DNA from: an uncultured Tenacibaculum sp.
GTDB lineage: Bacteria; Bacteroidota; Bacteroidia; Flavobacteriales; Flavobacteriaceae
Length of the DNA: 64,000 nt
Assembly: GCA_947501615.1 (NCBI GenBank)
Contig: CANMWK010000008.1
Coordinates: 1 to 64,000 of the forward strand
Direction: 5' to 3'
This document shows positions 17,916-27,905 of the stretch, piece by piece (the stretch's first letter is position 1; each line of letters begins with the position of its first letter). Both the position numbers and the translations under genes were made by a program. Under the pieces are notes generated by a model. The model was not told where the DNA came from and searched no databases. It worked only from the letters and a program-made list of their open reading frames with translations.

Positions 17916-20900
17916 ATGAATCTAAAACTACTCAAGGGCAGTGTGCTTGCACTGTTCGTGTTTGGCTTTGGCGCAACCTTAGGTGCGCAAAACCTTAAAC
18001 CTACTCTAAATCCTAAAACAATTAAAAAGGATCAGGTTTACAAAAATCAAAAAATGTTTGATAGTAAAACAGGTGCTACTAACAGTAAGACACCTCCTCA
18101 ACGTCAAGCAGATAACGCTATCGAAAGAGCAAAATTTGAATTCGAGCGTTTAAAGAATCCTTCAACAGGAGAAATTCCAAAAGGCATCCGTAAAGCAGAG
18201 CTTAAATTCTCAGCAAGAATTAGCCCAAGTAGCGATCTAAGAAGGACTTATAGTAGATCTGCTAACAACGGAAACTTTTCAAACTGGGTCAATAGAGGAC
18301 CTTTTAACGTTGGAGGTCGAACTAGAGCCTTAGCTATAGACAGAACTAATGAAAATGTTATACTAGCTGGTGGTGTTTCTGGTGGATTATGGAGATCTGA
18401 AAACAATGGTGAAACATGGAGAAAAGTAACACGTACTTTTCAAAATCCTAGTATAACAACTATTGTTCAGGATCCTAGACCTAACAGAGGATACATTTGG
18501 TATTTTGCATCTGGTGAAAGACAAGGGAATTCTGCTCGTGGTGGTAATGCTTTTTATCAGGGAAGTGGAGTTTACAAATCTCAAGATCAAGGTAGAACAT
18601 GGGAATTATTAAGAGCAACAAGAAATCAAGATGTTGGTGCTTTTGAATCTGGTTTTGATTTAATAAATTCTATAGCAGTAAATCCAACAAATGGTGATTT
18701 ATATGTAGCTACTTTTAATGGATTATTTAGATCTCAAGACGGTGGAAATTCTTTTACTGAAGTTCTAAGTGGTGGTTTTGATAGTGGTACTGAAGTTAGT
18801 ATTACTCCTTCAGGAAGAATTTATGCAACTATAGATTCTAGTGGAGATCCTAATGCTGGTTTTTTCACTTCAACAGACGGTGATAACTGGACAAGCATTA
18901 CTCCTGCTAATTTCTTAAATTCTTATGGAAGAACAGTAATGGGTATAGACCCTTCAAATGAAAATACTGTTTACTTCTTCTCTCAAGACCCAGCAAATAC
19001 AGCTGCTTTATACAGGTACAACAGAGTTGAAAATGCATGGGAAAACTTATCTGCAAATTTACCATCAAATTCTATAGGTGGTCCAATCGGTAATTTAAAT
19101 TTACAAGGTGGGTATAATATGGTTATTAAAGTACACCCTGCTGATAGTAATATCGTATTTGTAGGAGGTACAAACCTATATAGATCAACAGATGCTTTTG
19201 CTACTTTAGCTGGGCAAGAAAGTTGGGTTGCAGGTTATTCTCCTTTGAATAATGTTAGTTTATATACGAATCAACACCCAGACCAACATGAACTTGTTTT
19301 TTATCCTTCTAATCCAAATAGAGCATTATCTGGAAATGATGGTGGAGTATTTATAACTGAAGATATTACTGCTACAAATGCAGGAATAGAACCAGTAGAA
19401 TGGGAATCGTTAAACAATGGATATATTACTACACAGCCTTATCATGTAGCTTTTGACCCTGAAGCAAATTCAGATGATTTAGTTGCTGGTTTTCAAGATA
19501 ATGGTACTTGGTATACAAACTCAACAGCTTCTAATGCTATTTGGGAAGAAGATTTTGGTGGTGACGGAACGTATAGTGCTATAGCAGATGGTGGTAGAAC
19601 ACGTTATGTTTCTTCTCAAAATGGTAACTTATTCCGTTTTAATTTTGATGATAATGGTGAATTTTTATCATTTACAAAAGTAAGACCAGCAGGAGCAAGT
19701 GGTTTTTCTTTTATCAACCCATATATTTTAGATCCTAATAATGATAATATCATGTATATGCCTATTGGGAGTACTGTATGGAGAAATAAAGATTTAGATG
19801 AAATTCCATTATTTTCTAATAGTGATGCTACTGTAAACTGGACGAATATTACTGCTACTCAAACAGCTGATAATTCTGGAGTAACTGCTTTAGATGTTTC
19901 TAAATTCCCAGTTGCTAACACATTATATTATGGAACTAATAGCGGTCTTATTTACCGTATGGATAATGCAAATATAGATAACCAACCAGCTATAGATATT
20001 TCTACAGGAAAAGGTTTACCTAATGGTTATGTTAATGATATTAATGTAGATGCTTCTAATTCTGATCGCGTAATTGTTACATTCTCTAATTACGGAATCC
20101 CTAGTTTATTTATAACTGAAGACGGTGGAGAAACATGGACAAACATTAGTGGTAACTTAGAAGAAAGACCTGATGGATCTGGAAATGGACCATCTGTAAG
20201 AAGTACAGCTTTCTTAGGAAGTAAAGGAAATCCAAATTCAAGAAATCAAAAAATCTTTGCTGCTACAAGTACAGGATTATATTATACAGATTATTTAAAT
20301 GGTCGTAATACCGTTTGGAGAAAAGAAAATAACGCAATTGGTAATGCTGTTACAGATGAAGTGGTAACTAGAAAAGATGGTTTTATTGCTGTTGCTGCTC
20401 ATGGTAATGGTTTATTTAGTGCACGTTTCCCAATAACAGCTAATCCTTTACCAGAGTCTACTTTATCTAGTGCATTTACATTAGAAGATTTGAGTTTACC
20501 TCAAAATAGCCCAGATACAGAAATAGATATCACTGGTTTATTTGTTCAATCTCAAGGTTTACCTATAACTATTGAGCTTACAAATTCTAACCCTAGTTTA
20601 GTTACAGCTACCTTAACAGGAAACACATTATCATTATCTTACACAGCTGATGCTGTTGGAGCTGCTACTATTGGATTAGTTGCAACTTCTAATGGCGAAC
20701 AAGTTTCAGCTGGATTTACTGTTACAATTTCTGAGACGCCTATTTATGCACAAGCAAACACAATCGTTTCATCAATACCGTCTCAAAACTTTGTAGATTT
20801 TGGAGGTATAGCTCAAGCAGCAGATGACTTTACAGTTCCTGCTGGTAACACATGGGTTATTAATAGAGTTTTAGCTTTTGGAGGTAGTAGAGGTGCTCCT

Positions 20901-21575
20901 CAATTTTCTAATGTTTCTATTGTAATTTATGATGATAATGGTGGTACACCAGGTGAAGAAGTTTATACTAGTGGAGATTTAACTCCTATATCTGGATTAA
21001 ACGATGCTAACTTAAATATTGAATTAGCAGAGCCATTAACTTTAGAAAGTGGTAACTACTGGATTTCAATTTATGTAAATTTACCATTTTTACCAGGTGG
21101 TAACCAATGGTTTTGGTCTTCTGAAGACAATACTGTTGGACAAGTTACACAATTTAGAGATGTTGCTGATCTTTTCGGAGTTGGAGCTACAGATTGGACA
21201 CCAACTACTGTTGCTTTAGGTAGAGATCCTTTAGATCAAACTTTCCAGATTTTTGGAGATATTATTGGTCTTGGTACTGAAAGTAATGAACAAACACAAG
21301 AAGCTTCTTTAGTTTCTATTGACAGTCAATTAAATTCTTTAGCATGGCCAAATCCATCTAATGGTATCTTTAATTTTAACTTAAACACAATTAGTTCTGA
21401 TAAAGAAATCGCTATCAGCATCCATGATATTGCTGGAAAAGTGATATATCAGCAAGAAAAATTATCTACAAAATCTAATCATACTTGGGATGCTTCAAAT
21501 GTTTCTTCAGGTATCTACTTAGTTAACGTTATAGGTCAGAAAACGACAAAACGTTTTAAAATTATAAAGAAATAA
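17916..21575 (+). CDS. Large secreted T9SS cargo protein with sialidase-like propeller repeats
   Basis: A 1219-residue exported protein. The signal peptide ends in LGAQ near residue 25. Many Asp-box or VPS10-like blades follow (GGLWRSENNGETWRKV, GVYKSQDQGRTWELL, GLFRSQDGGNSFTEV, LFITEDGGETWTNIS), spanning about residues 125-850 and suggesting one or two beta-propellers. A beta-sandwich region comes next, and the last 75 residues are a type A type IX sorting domain (WPNPSNGIFNF through GIYLVNV and KRFKIIKK). It should be exported across the outer membrane and surface-anchored or released. No catalytic residues are certain. It may be an adhesin or glycan-binding protein. Confidence 0.87.
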   Translation: MNLKLLKGSVLALFVFGFGATLGAQNLKPTLNPKTIKKDQVYKNQKMFDSKTGATNSKTPPQRQADNAIERAKFEFERLKNPSTGEIPKGIRKAELKFSARISPSSDLRRTYSRSANNGNFSNWVNRGPFNVGGRTRALAIDRTNENVILAGGVSGGLWRSENNGETWRKVTRTFQNPSITTIVQDPRPNRGYIWYFASGERQGNSARGGNAFYQGSGVYKSQDQGRTWELLRATRNQDVGAFESGFDLINSIAVNPTNGDLYVATFNGLFRSQDGGNSFTEVLSGGFDSGTEVSITPSGRIYATIDSSGDPNAGFFTSTDGDNWTSITPANFLNSYGRTVMGIDPSNENTVYFFSQDPANTAALYRYNRVENAWENLSANLPSNSIGGPIGNLNLQGGYNMVIKVHPADSNIVFVGGTNLYRSTDAFATLAGQESWVAGYSPLNNVSLYTNQHPDQHELVFYPSNPNRALSGNDGGVFITEDITATNAGIEPVEWESLNNGYITTQPYHVAFDPEANSDDLVAGFQDNGTWYTNSTASNAIWEEDFGGDGTYSAIADGGRTRYVSSQNGNLFRFNFDDNGEFLSFTKVRPAGASGFSFINPYILDPNNDNIMYMPIGSTVWRNKDLDEIPLFSNSDATVNWTNITATQTADNSGVTALDVSKFPVANTLYYGTNSGLIYRMDNANIDNQPAIDISTGKGLPNGYVNDINVDASNSDRVIVTFSNYGIPSLFITEDGGETWTNISGNLEERPDGSGNGPSVRSTAFLGSKGNPNSRNQKIFAATSTGLYYTDYLNGRNTVWRKENNAIGNAVTDEVVTRKDGFIAVAAHGNGLFSARFPITANPLPESTLSSAFTLEDLSLPQNSPDTEIDITGLFVQSQGLPITIELTNSNPSLVTATLTGNTLSLSYTADAVGAATIGLVATSNGEQVSAGFTVTISETPIYAQANTIVSSIPSQNFVDFGGIAQAADDFTVPAGNTWVINRVLAFGGSRGAPQFSNVSIVIYDDNGGTPGEEVYTSGDLTPISGLNDANLNIELAEPLTLESGNYWISIYVNLPFLPGGNQWFWSSEDNTVGQVTQFRDVADLFGVGATDWTPTTVALGRDPLDQTFQIFGDIIGLGTESNEQTQEASLVSIDSQLNSLAWPNPSNGIFNFNLNTISSDKEIAISIHDIAGKVIYQQEKLSTKSNHTWDASNVSSGIYLVNVIGQKTTKRFKIIKK

Positions 21576-21590
21576 TTTTTTAATTATAGA

Positions 21591-21620
21591 AAACAGAGGT
21601 GTTACAACCTCTGTTTTTTT
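21591..21620 (+). terminator. Rho-independent terminator after the T9SS gene
   Basis: AAACAGAGGT pairs perfectly with ACCTCTGTTT around the loop GTTACA, and Ts continue to 21620. It starts 15 bp after the stop codon and lies 11 bp before the next start codon. Confidence 0.9.
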
Positions 21621-21631
21621 TATCTTTCATT

Positions 21632-22108
21632 ATGAATATTAATCTTTCTACTTTTTGTGTTTTATTCTTTGTGTTTTTATTTAGCTCTTGTAAATCTTCA
21701 TTAACAGCGCAACAAAAAAAGGATAAAACTAAAAGCAATACACCTAAAATTTCAAAACCAAAGTTTGGAGATGTGGTCAACGATTTTAAACAAATAAACC
21801 CAAATACTATTGAAGTAGAAGGGATGGTTGTTAGTACTATAAAACTTGTAGAAAATTGTAATAACCAAAACTTAAAGACCATTGCATTTAAGATCAATAA
21901 AAAACTTCAAGAAGGGCAAGCCATACAAAATCACTTACCAATACGTAAAAAAATATTTTTAACAGCTGTACAATCATCTATCTTGAAATCTTTAGAAACT
22001 AAACAAGGAATGACTGTCAAACTTTATTTAAAGGAGAAGTTATGTATCAATGGAGACAAAAGTTTCTTTCAAATTTTAAGCTTTTCGACTCAAGAAAATT
22101 CAAAATAA
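21632..22108 (+). CDS. Lipoprotein of unknown function
   Basis: A 158-residue protein beginning with a lipoprotein signal peptide (lipobox LFSSC, Cys at about residue 19). A Lys/Ser/Thr-rich linker and a small alpha/beta domain of about 100 residues with two cysteines follow. I do not recognise the family. An open frame extends eleven codons upstream into the preceding terminator, so ATG at 21632 is the sensible start. It is a stand-alone gene. Confidence 0.7.
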   Translation: MNINLSTFCVLFFVFLFSSCKSSLTAQQKKDKTKSNTPKISKPKFGDVVNDFKQINPNTIEVEGMVVSTIKLVENCNNQNLKTIAFKINKKLQEGQAIQNHLPIRKKIFLTAVQSSILKSLETKQGMTVKLYLKEKLCINGDKSFFQILSFSTQENSK

Positions 22109-22169
22109 ATCACTAAAAACATCATAGTTTTAAATCTCAATCTTGTCTCTTAAATTAAAAAAGTAATAA

Positions 22170-22691
22170 TTACAGGGCAGTTTCCGAAGGAGTAGTTTCT
22201 TCTTCATGATCTCCTTTCAATATAGAAGGAAAAATCATTGGAGCTATTTTCTTTACAGGTTCATACAAAATAGAAGCTTCTAAACTTTCTTTTTTAACAA
22301 AAGGAATCGTATCATTCATCCTTCCAAAAAAAATAAAAACCACACTTACGATCACTCCTATTTTAAGTGCTCCAAAAACACCTCCTAAAATTTTATTTAA
22401 AATACCTAATGAGGCAAAATCGGCTATTTTGGTTAGTATCTTCCCTAATAATGCTATAACTAATATAATAACAACAAAAGTACCTGCAAAGGCTACCAGA
22501 GTTATATATTTTTCTTCCCAATCTAAACTATCTTTTAACCAATCTCCTAAAAAATACGAAAAATGAATAGCTCCATATACTCCAGCTACTAATGCTACCA
22601 ATGAAGCTATTTCTACAAACAATCCTTTCAAAAGCCCTCTAACAAAACCAAAAAGTAATAATGCTGCGATAATAATATCCAATGTATTCAT
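22170..22691 (-). CDS. CvpA family membrane protein
   Basis: A 173-residue protein with four membrane helices and the family start MNTLDIIIAALLLFGFVRGLLKGLFVEI. CvpA was first found through colicin V production, and members are now linked to envelope homeostasis. The conserved glycines after the first helix (RGLLKG) and in the second (ALVAGVYGA) are present. The hydrophilic tail ends in an acidic stretch. It is a single gene, divergent from the small gene at 22757. Confidence 0.85.
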   Translation of the reverse strand: MNTLDIIIAALLLFGFVRGLLKGLFVEIASLVALVAGVYGAIHFSYFLGDWLKDSLDWEEKYITLVAFAGTFVVIILVIALLGKILTKIADFASLGILNKILGGVFGALKIGVIVSVVFIFFGRMNDTIPFVKKESLEASILYEPVKKIAPMIFPSILKGDHEEETTPSETAL

Positions 22692-22756
22692 AAAGCTAGA
22701 ATTTTAACAAATATAAGTATCTCATTTGTATCTTTGTGTTTCAATTCGTAATAGAC

Positions 22757-23113
22757 ATGGAGAAGGTTTCAAATTTGAAAGAAAAATGGGATACATTAGT
22801 TCGTACATTATCAAATGAATTTTCTGACGGAGATGAATTAAATATTGATGGAATTATTTATTTAATTGGCGTACAAGAATTAGGACAAGGTCAGAAAAAA
22901 TTCAAAAAAGATGAAAAAATAAATCTAATGCATATTGCTATTTGTAAATTATTAGAACCTTATGGTTACTATGAATTTGACTTCTTTGATAATGACGGAT
23001 GGCCACACTACAAAACGCTTACTGAACTACCTAGTTTAAAACCAGGAGAACAAACAGTGCTTATGAAAGAAGCTATTGTTAATTATTTTGATAGCATAGA
23101 TTTTTTTAAGTAA
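22757..23113 (+). CDS. Conserved small cytoplasmic protein, function unknown
   Basis: A 118-residue acidic protein with no signal peptide or membrane segment. It contains LNIDGIIYLIGVQELGQGQKKF and a motif FDNDGWPHYKTLTELPSL that looks well conserved. I recognise it only as a recurring flavobacterial hypothetical. GTG at 22736 would add seven residues, but ATG at 22757 has the better context. Its 3' end overlaps the convergent SDR gene by 8 bp. Confidence 0.7.
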   Translation: MEKVSNLKEKWDTLVRTLSNEFSDGDELNIDGIIYLIGVQELGQGQKKFKKDEKINLMHIAICKLLEPYGYYEFDFFDNDGWPHYKTLTELPSLKPGEQTVLMKEAIVNYFDSIDFFK

Positions 23114-23900
23114 CGCTCAACTTACGTATCATTTTTGATACTAATTTTGGGTAAAATCGTTTTGCATACACCCCTAATTTTTCTTTTGCTCCTGCGATGT
23201 ACACCTCCTGTTTTTCTGCACGTATTGCTTTTAACATCAACTTTGCAAAACGATCTGGATGAATTCCATTAGCTGTAGCTTTATCCATTTTCCCTTGGGG
23301 ATCTCCATTTCCAGTTAACGCATTTTTAGAAACATTTGTTGCAACAAAACCAGGACAAACAAGAGTAACTTTAATTTTATCATTAAAGACCTCTGCACGT
23401 AAGCTATCAAAAAAACCATGCAAAGCATGTTTTGTAGCGGCATAGCTTGATCGTAAAGGTGTACCTATTTTACCAACAATACTAGTTGTAACAACAAAAT
23501 GTCCCGATTGCCTTTGAATGAAATGAGGAAGTATTGCTTTTGTAAGGGCTACAGTACCTAGGTAATTAACATCCATTAATCTTTTATCCACAGCAATACT
23601 TGTGTCTTTGACTAAAGATCTTTGGCTAATTCCACCATTATTAATTAATATATCTACACGACCAAAAAAAGCAATTGCTTGGTTAACTTTTTCTTCAATA
23701 TCCTCATAACGTTCTAGATCTAAAGGTAGTATTTTTATATTTTCAGGAGACTGACATAACGTTCTCACATCATTTAAAGCAGATTCATTTCTTGAAGATA
23801 AGATTAATTTTGTATTTTGGCTGGACAGTAGTATCGCTAGAGATTTTCCTATACCAGAGGAAGCTCCGGTTAACCAAACTATTTTATTTTCGTTAGTCAT
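23106..23900 (-). CDS. Short-chain dehydrogenase/reductase
   Basis: A 264-residue classical SDR. The cofactor motif TGASSGIGK is at residues 11-19. The NNGG structural motif is present, followed by the catalytic serine in VVTTSIVGKIG and the YAATK active-site Tyr/Lys pair. The substrate cannot be predicted. The basic residue in the loop after the second strand (SSRN) suggests NADP(H). The gene converges on the small gene at 22757. Confidence 0.88.
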   Translation of the reverse strand: MTNENKIVWLTGASSGIGKSLAILLSSQNTKLILSSRNESALNDVRTLCQSPENIKILPLDLERYEDIEEKVNQAIAFFGRVDILINNGGISQRSLVKDTSIAVDKRLMDVNYLGTVALTKAILPHFIQRQSGHFVVTTSIVGKIGTPLRSSYAATKHALHGFFDSLRAEVFNDKIKVTLVCPGFVATNVSKNALTGNGDPQGKMDKATANGIHPDRFAKLMLKAIRAEKQEVYIAGAKEKLGVYAKRFYPKLVSKMIRKLSVT

Positions 23901-24017
23901 GTAGGTTAAAAATTTTAACCTAAAGTACTTAAATTAAATAAGAAATAGTAATTTTGGTACGCTTATTGGAATACTGAAAGCAGAATTTAAATACATTTTA
24001 ATATAAAATCCCTTACA

Positions 24018-25412
24018 ATGATGAAAAGATTTTTTGTTTTACTAATTTTTGTTGCTTCGATTGCAAATGCGCAATTTTCTGTTAAAGGGACAATGACACC
24101 ACCTGATAAAAACACCTGGGCTATCCTTTATAGAATTGACGGAGCTAAACAAAAAGCGATATCAAATACTACCATTAAAATTGAAGATGTTAATCTAGGA
24201 GGAAGCATTCAAAAAGTTGGTCGTTTTGAATTAGCACTACCCGCTGATGCAAAAGAAGGAGCTTATCGAGTTTTATACAGTAATACAGGTGCTGGATTTG
24301 TTGATTTCTTTTTTAATAAAGAAAATGTAGAATTTGTTTTTAACCCTCAATTTCCAGAAGAATCTGTTCTTTTTACAAAATCTAGAGAAAATAAACTATA
24401 CAGAGAATTCTTAGAAGCGCAATCGTTAACACAACGAGCTATAGATTCATTACAAGTAGAATATTTAAAATCTGATCAAAAGAAGACTAAAAAGGCTTAT
24501 AAAAAAGCATTTAAAGCACAAGAGGAAGTTCAGGAAATTTACGAAGGTAAGTCTGAAGGAATGTTAGTAAACACCTTTATAAAAGCTTCTGAAGCTACAA
24601 ATTCTGAAGATATATTTGATGATACACAAGAGTATTTAAATCATGTATTAAATAGTTTCTTTAACAATGTAGATTTCTCAAATAGAAAACTCTACCGTTC
24701 TCCGTTTATCATTGACAAGGTTACAAATTATGTTTTCTATTTAAACATTGCTGAAAGTCAAACTTTACAACAAAAGTTATATAAAGAGTCTATTCAAAAA
24801 GTAATGAGCATTATAAAAAGCAATGCTAATAAAAAAGAAATCTTAGAATACTTAATTAGACGTTTTACTGTACAACGAAATTCTGAAATTGTAGATGAAA
24901 TATTCGATAAATATTATAGTAAACTTCCAATCGCTTTACAAGATGCAGCATTTAAGACAAAGAAACTTGAAGAATTAAGTGTTTCTGTTGGTCGTATTGC
25001 TCCGGATTTTTCTTGGAAAGAAAATGGTAAAGATTACACATTATCTACACTTAATGATGGTGAAAATTATTTAATGATTTTTTGGAGCACACAATGTGGT
25101 CACTGTGTAAAAGAAGTTCCTGAAGTGTATGAATTCATGAAAGAATTTGAAGATACTTCTGTTATTGCATTTGCCATTGAAGATAACGACCTTGACTTTA
25201 ATTCATGGGCTGTAAATAAATTATACAAATGGCATAATGTTTTAGGAACTCATCCTGACTATAAATTTGACAATGAAGTTGTTCAGAAATATAGAATAGA
25301 TGCTACACCTACATATTTTATCTTAGACAAAAACAAGAAAATTATTGCGGTTCCTAATGCTATTGAAGACATTAAAGAATTTTTAACTAAAGAAAAATCT
25401 GCGTCTAAATAA
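24018..25412 (+). CDS. Exported TlpA-like thioredoxin protein
   Basis: A 464-residue protein with a signal peptide ending in NAQ, a beta-rich N-terminal domain (about residues 20-120, resembling DUF4369 regions found in such proteins), a helical middle part and a C-terminal thioredoxin-fold domain. The redox pair is C360-G-H-C363 in FWSTQCGHCVKEVPE, and the cis-proline motif ATPTYFIL is present. It probably reduces or isomerises disulfides, or supports cytochrome maturation, in the periplasm. TAATTTTG at 23949-23956 is a possible -7 box. The next gene, 3 bp on, is also thioredoxin-like. Confidence 0.85.
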   Translation: MMKRFFVLLIFVASIANAQFSVKGTMTPPDKNTWAILYRIDGAKQKAISNTTIKIEDVNLGGSIQKVGRFELALPADAKEGAYRVLYSNTGAGFVDFFFNKENVEFVFNPQFPEESVLFTKSRENKLYREFLEAQSLTQRAIDSLQVEYLKSDQKKTKKAYKKAFKAQEEVQEIYEGKSEGMLVNTFIKASEATNSEDIFDDTQEYLNHVLNSFFNNVDFSNRKLYRSPFIIDKVTNYVFYLNIAESQTLQQKLYKESIQKVMSIIKSNANKKEILEYLIRRFTVQRNSEIVDEIFDKYYSKLPIALQDAAFKTKKLEELSVSVGRIAPDFSWKENGKDYTLSTLNDGENYLMIFWSTQCGHCVKEVPEVYEFMKEFEDTSVIAFAIEDNDLDFNSWAVNKLYKWHNVLGTHPDYKFDNEVVQKYRIDATPTYFILDKNKKIIAVPNAIEDIKEFLTKEKSASK

Positions 25413-25415
25413 CGA

Positions 25416-25910
25416 ATGAAATATTATATATTCTGGGTTATATTTTTTTTCTCCACTGTAACAATTTTCTCTCAAGAGAATTTTAAAATTGGAGATGATG
25501 TTCCAGAGTTTAAATTATGGCTTACTGACGGAAGTAAGCTTACTAAAAACGACATCCAAAATAAGGTTGTCGTTTTTAAGTTTTGGTTTACATCTTGTTT
25601 ACCATGTATACTAGACATTGATGCTTTAAACACATTGGTAGATGAATATAAGGATAGAGACGATGTACTTTTTATTGCTCCCGCACTAGATAGAAAAGAT
25701 ACTATTCTTGAATTTCATAATAAAACTACATTTCGCTTTAAAACAGCATACTCTGCTATGGATGTAAGTCAAATTTTCAATCCTATACAAGTATATCCTT
25801 CCTATTTTATTATAGACAAAACAGGAAAGTTTAGTTACATTGATAGTGACACGAAACAATCTAAATTTATACATCTAGAAAAAGCGTTAGAAGAAGCTTT
25901 AGAAGAATAA
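25416..25910 (+). CDS. Exported TlpA/ResA-like thioredoxin protein
   Basis: A 164-residue protein with a signal peptide ending near FSQE and a compact thioredoxin fold. The redox pair is C61-L-P-C64 in FWFTSCLPCILDI, and the cis-proline segment is VYPSYFIID. It lies 3 bp after the larger thioredoxin-domain gene, so the two probably act together in periplasmic thiol reduction. It overlaps the convergent yraN-like gene by 12 bp. Confidence 0.85.
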   Translation: MKYYIFWVIFFFSTVTIFSQENFKIGDDVPEFKLWLTDGSKLTKNDIQNKVVVFKFWFTSCLPCILDIDALNTLVDEYKDRDDVLFIAPALDRKDTILEFHNKTTFRFKTAYSAMDVSQIFNPIQVYPSYFIIDKTGKFSYIDSDTKQSKFIHLEKALEEALEE

Positions 25911-26258
25911 AAAAGCATCTTCAATATGTTCAAGCTTAAATTCGTTTTTTTGTTTTAAAACTGTAATAATATCAAACTGAACTTCTACATCTATATCATT
26001 GTTTATGACATAAGAATTTATAGCGCTAACTAACAGTTGCTTCTTTTTTGTTGTTATAAATTCTTCAGGATTCCCAAAATAATTAGTCGATCTCGTTTTT
26101 ACTTCAACAGCAATTAATAATTCTTCTTTTAAAGCTATAATATCTACTTCAGCTTTTCCTAATCTGTAGTTTTGTTCAAGAATTTTATACCCTTTTTCTA
26201 CGAGCAATTCATAAGCTAATCGCTCTCCTTCTTTTCCTAACTCATTGTGTTGTGCCAT
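25899..26258 (-). CDS. YraN/UPF0102 family nuclease-like protein
   Basis: A 119-residue UPF0102 protein. The family signature is clear: GKEGERLAYELLVEKGYKILEQNYRLGKAEVDIIA, then VAVEVKTR, which corresponds to the E...D...ExK metal site of Holliday-junction resolvase-like nucleases. The biological substrate is not known. It converges on the thioredoxin gene. Confidence 0.9.
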   Translation of the reverse strand: MAQHNELGKEGERLAYELLVEKGYKILEQNYRLGKAEVDIIALKEELLIAVEVKTRSTNYFGNPEEFITTKKKQLLVSAINSYVINNDIDVEVQFDIITVLKQKNEFKLEHIEDAFLFF

Positions 26259-26465
26259 AACATTTTATTCAAAAATAATCATTCTTAATTTATTTGAATT
26301 TACTTTGGAAATGAAGTACTAAATATGTGTCCCCTTATTAAAACTTATGGCGTTACATAGAGCTTAGAAAGAGTTTTTATATACTATTTTATGGTATACT
26401 TTTTTATAAGGTTACAATTTTGTAAATTGTTTAAAATCATGAAATAGAAGACAAAATTCTACAAA

Positions 26466-26930
26466 ATGAAAAAGACAGTACAACTGACGCCAAAGCTGAG
26501 ACATGTAATCAAAAAATGGGCTTTTATGTTAGTTTTTTGCTCTACTAACGTATTAATCTCATGCAAATCAAATAAAGATTTAGTTAAGGATAAAGGTAAA
26601 TACACTATAAAAAAATACAAATCTCAAAGTGGATTAGCCAGTATTACTTTGAGTGCATATAATGAATATGGTAATGAAGTCATCCCTTTGGTTGAAGTAA
26701 ATGACATTTTTTTTGAATTCAAATTGAACAAAAACGAGATTTTTCCTGTAGTAGTTAATACTAAACCTGACAAAAAATATAACATCTTGCTTCGTGGTAT
26801 AAAATCGTATGATCTGAAAATCAAAACAACAACAAATAAAGGAGATTCTTTGGTTATTAGTGCTCACCTAAGAGAGAAACCATCAGAACCTATTTGGCAT
26901 ATAAATAAAATAAAAAGTAGTTCTGAATAA
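26466..26930 (+). CDS. Lipoprotein of unknown function
   Basis: A 154-residue protein with a basic N-terminus, a hydrophobic segment and a lipobox (LISC, Cys at about residue 33). A Lys-rich linker and a beta-rich domain follow. I do not recognise it. The 207-bp gap upstream (26259-26465) holds only AT-rich DNA and a short inverted repeat TTACAATTTTGTAA. It is the first of three small genes in a row on this strand, and the second is broken. Confidence 0.6.
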   Translation: MKKTVQLTPKLRHVIKKWAFMLVFCSTNVLISCKSNKDLVKDKGKYTIKKYKSQSGLASITLSAYNEYGNEVIPLVEVNDIFFEFKLNKNEIFPVVVNTKPDKKYNILLRGIKSYDLKIKTTTNKGDSLVISAHLREKPSEPIWHINKIKSSSE

Positions 26931-26933
26931 ATC

Positions 26934-27391
26934 ATGATAGAAACAATAAAATTGTTAGTTATACTAGTTATTTGTACTTCTTATACTTCAAAAAAGAAAG
27001 AAGCCTTAATTGAATCTTTTTTAATGATGTATTTATTACTGAAAACAAAACAGGAGAAGAATTGCATAAAGAATACATTTATATAGAAACAGATAGACCT
27101 TTGAAGGATAAATTATTATTTTTTAATGAAGGGATAAGAATTTTAAAAGAATCTAATCCTTTATTATCGGATAAGAAAGAAAACCTTTCTTTTACTATTA
27201 AAAAATACATTGAAAGTGATTATAATGATTTAATTCCTTTTTCTAAAGAAATCATAAAAGATGTTTATGTAATCACTGCAAAATCAAAAGTTATTGCTTA
27301 TGTACTTATGAAAGAAGATAAGATTTATGCATTTAACACATTACAAAAAGGGTCTCTAGGACCTGGATATTTTATAAGCGATTTTAATTAA
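26934..27391 (+). pseudogene. Frameshifted small exported protein gene
   Basis: Two frames join to one sensible protein. From ATG at 26934 the first frame encodes a signal-peptide-like start (MIETIKLLVILVICTSY) and continues to ALIES at about codon 29. There a run of six Ts (27017-27022) ends agreement. In the neighbouring frame, FFNDVFITENKTGEELHKEYI reads smoothly into a 109-residue end at 27391. A seventh T would join them into a protein of about 152 residues. It may be a true mutation, a slippage-controlled gene or a sequencing error. The family is unknown. Confidence 0.65.
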
Positions 27392-27392
27392 A

Positions 27393-27827
27393 ATGAAACT
27401 TTTTATTACTCTAATTTTAACACTATATTCATTAATTCTTTTTAGCCAAAAAAAAGAAACACTTTATATTTTAGATAATAAACGAATTATCAATAGTGAC
27501 GAACACAGACAATTACATTACCTTTTTAGTATAAAATCGAAAAACAAAAAATTCAATAATGATGCTTATCTTTTTACCATTCCAAACCAGGTAAGTTTTG
27601 ACAATTTTAAAGATATTGAAGATCTAGAAAAAGAGGTGAAATTAGATACGATTCAAAATGTAGTTGATCTTCGTAAGCTAGGAAAGAAAAAACCTTGTGA
27701 TTTGCATGATTTTTTAAGTTTAAAAAATATTTTTTTAGTCTACAAAAAAAGAAGCATGTCTAGAATGGTTTGTTTACCCTTAATTTACGAAGGAACACAA
27801 AAGAACGCTGAAATGATGAAGTTTTAA
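27393..27827 (+). CDS. Exported protein of unknown function
   Basis: A 144-residue protein with a signal peptide ending in LFSQ, then a Lys-rich chain without recognised motifs and only two cysteines (in KKPCDLHDF and MVCLPL). It starts 1 bp after the frameshifted gene, so the two were probably one transcription unit. The function is unknown. Confidence 0.6.
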   Translation: MKLFITLILTLYSLILFSQKKETLYILDNKRIINSDEHRQLHYLFSIKSKNKKFNNDAYLFTIPNQVSFDNFKDIEDLEKEVKLDTIQNVVDLRKLGKKKPCDLHDFLSLKNIFLVYKKRSMSRMVCLPLIYEGTQKNAEMMKF

Positions 27828-27905
27828 ATTAAATAAATATTTTTCACACTAAAGCCTAAGATTTCAATATCTTGTCCTTCAAAAATCTCAAAAAATAATT
27901 AAAAT

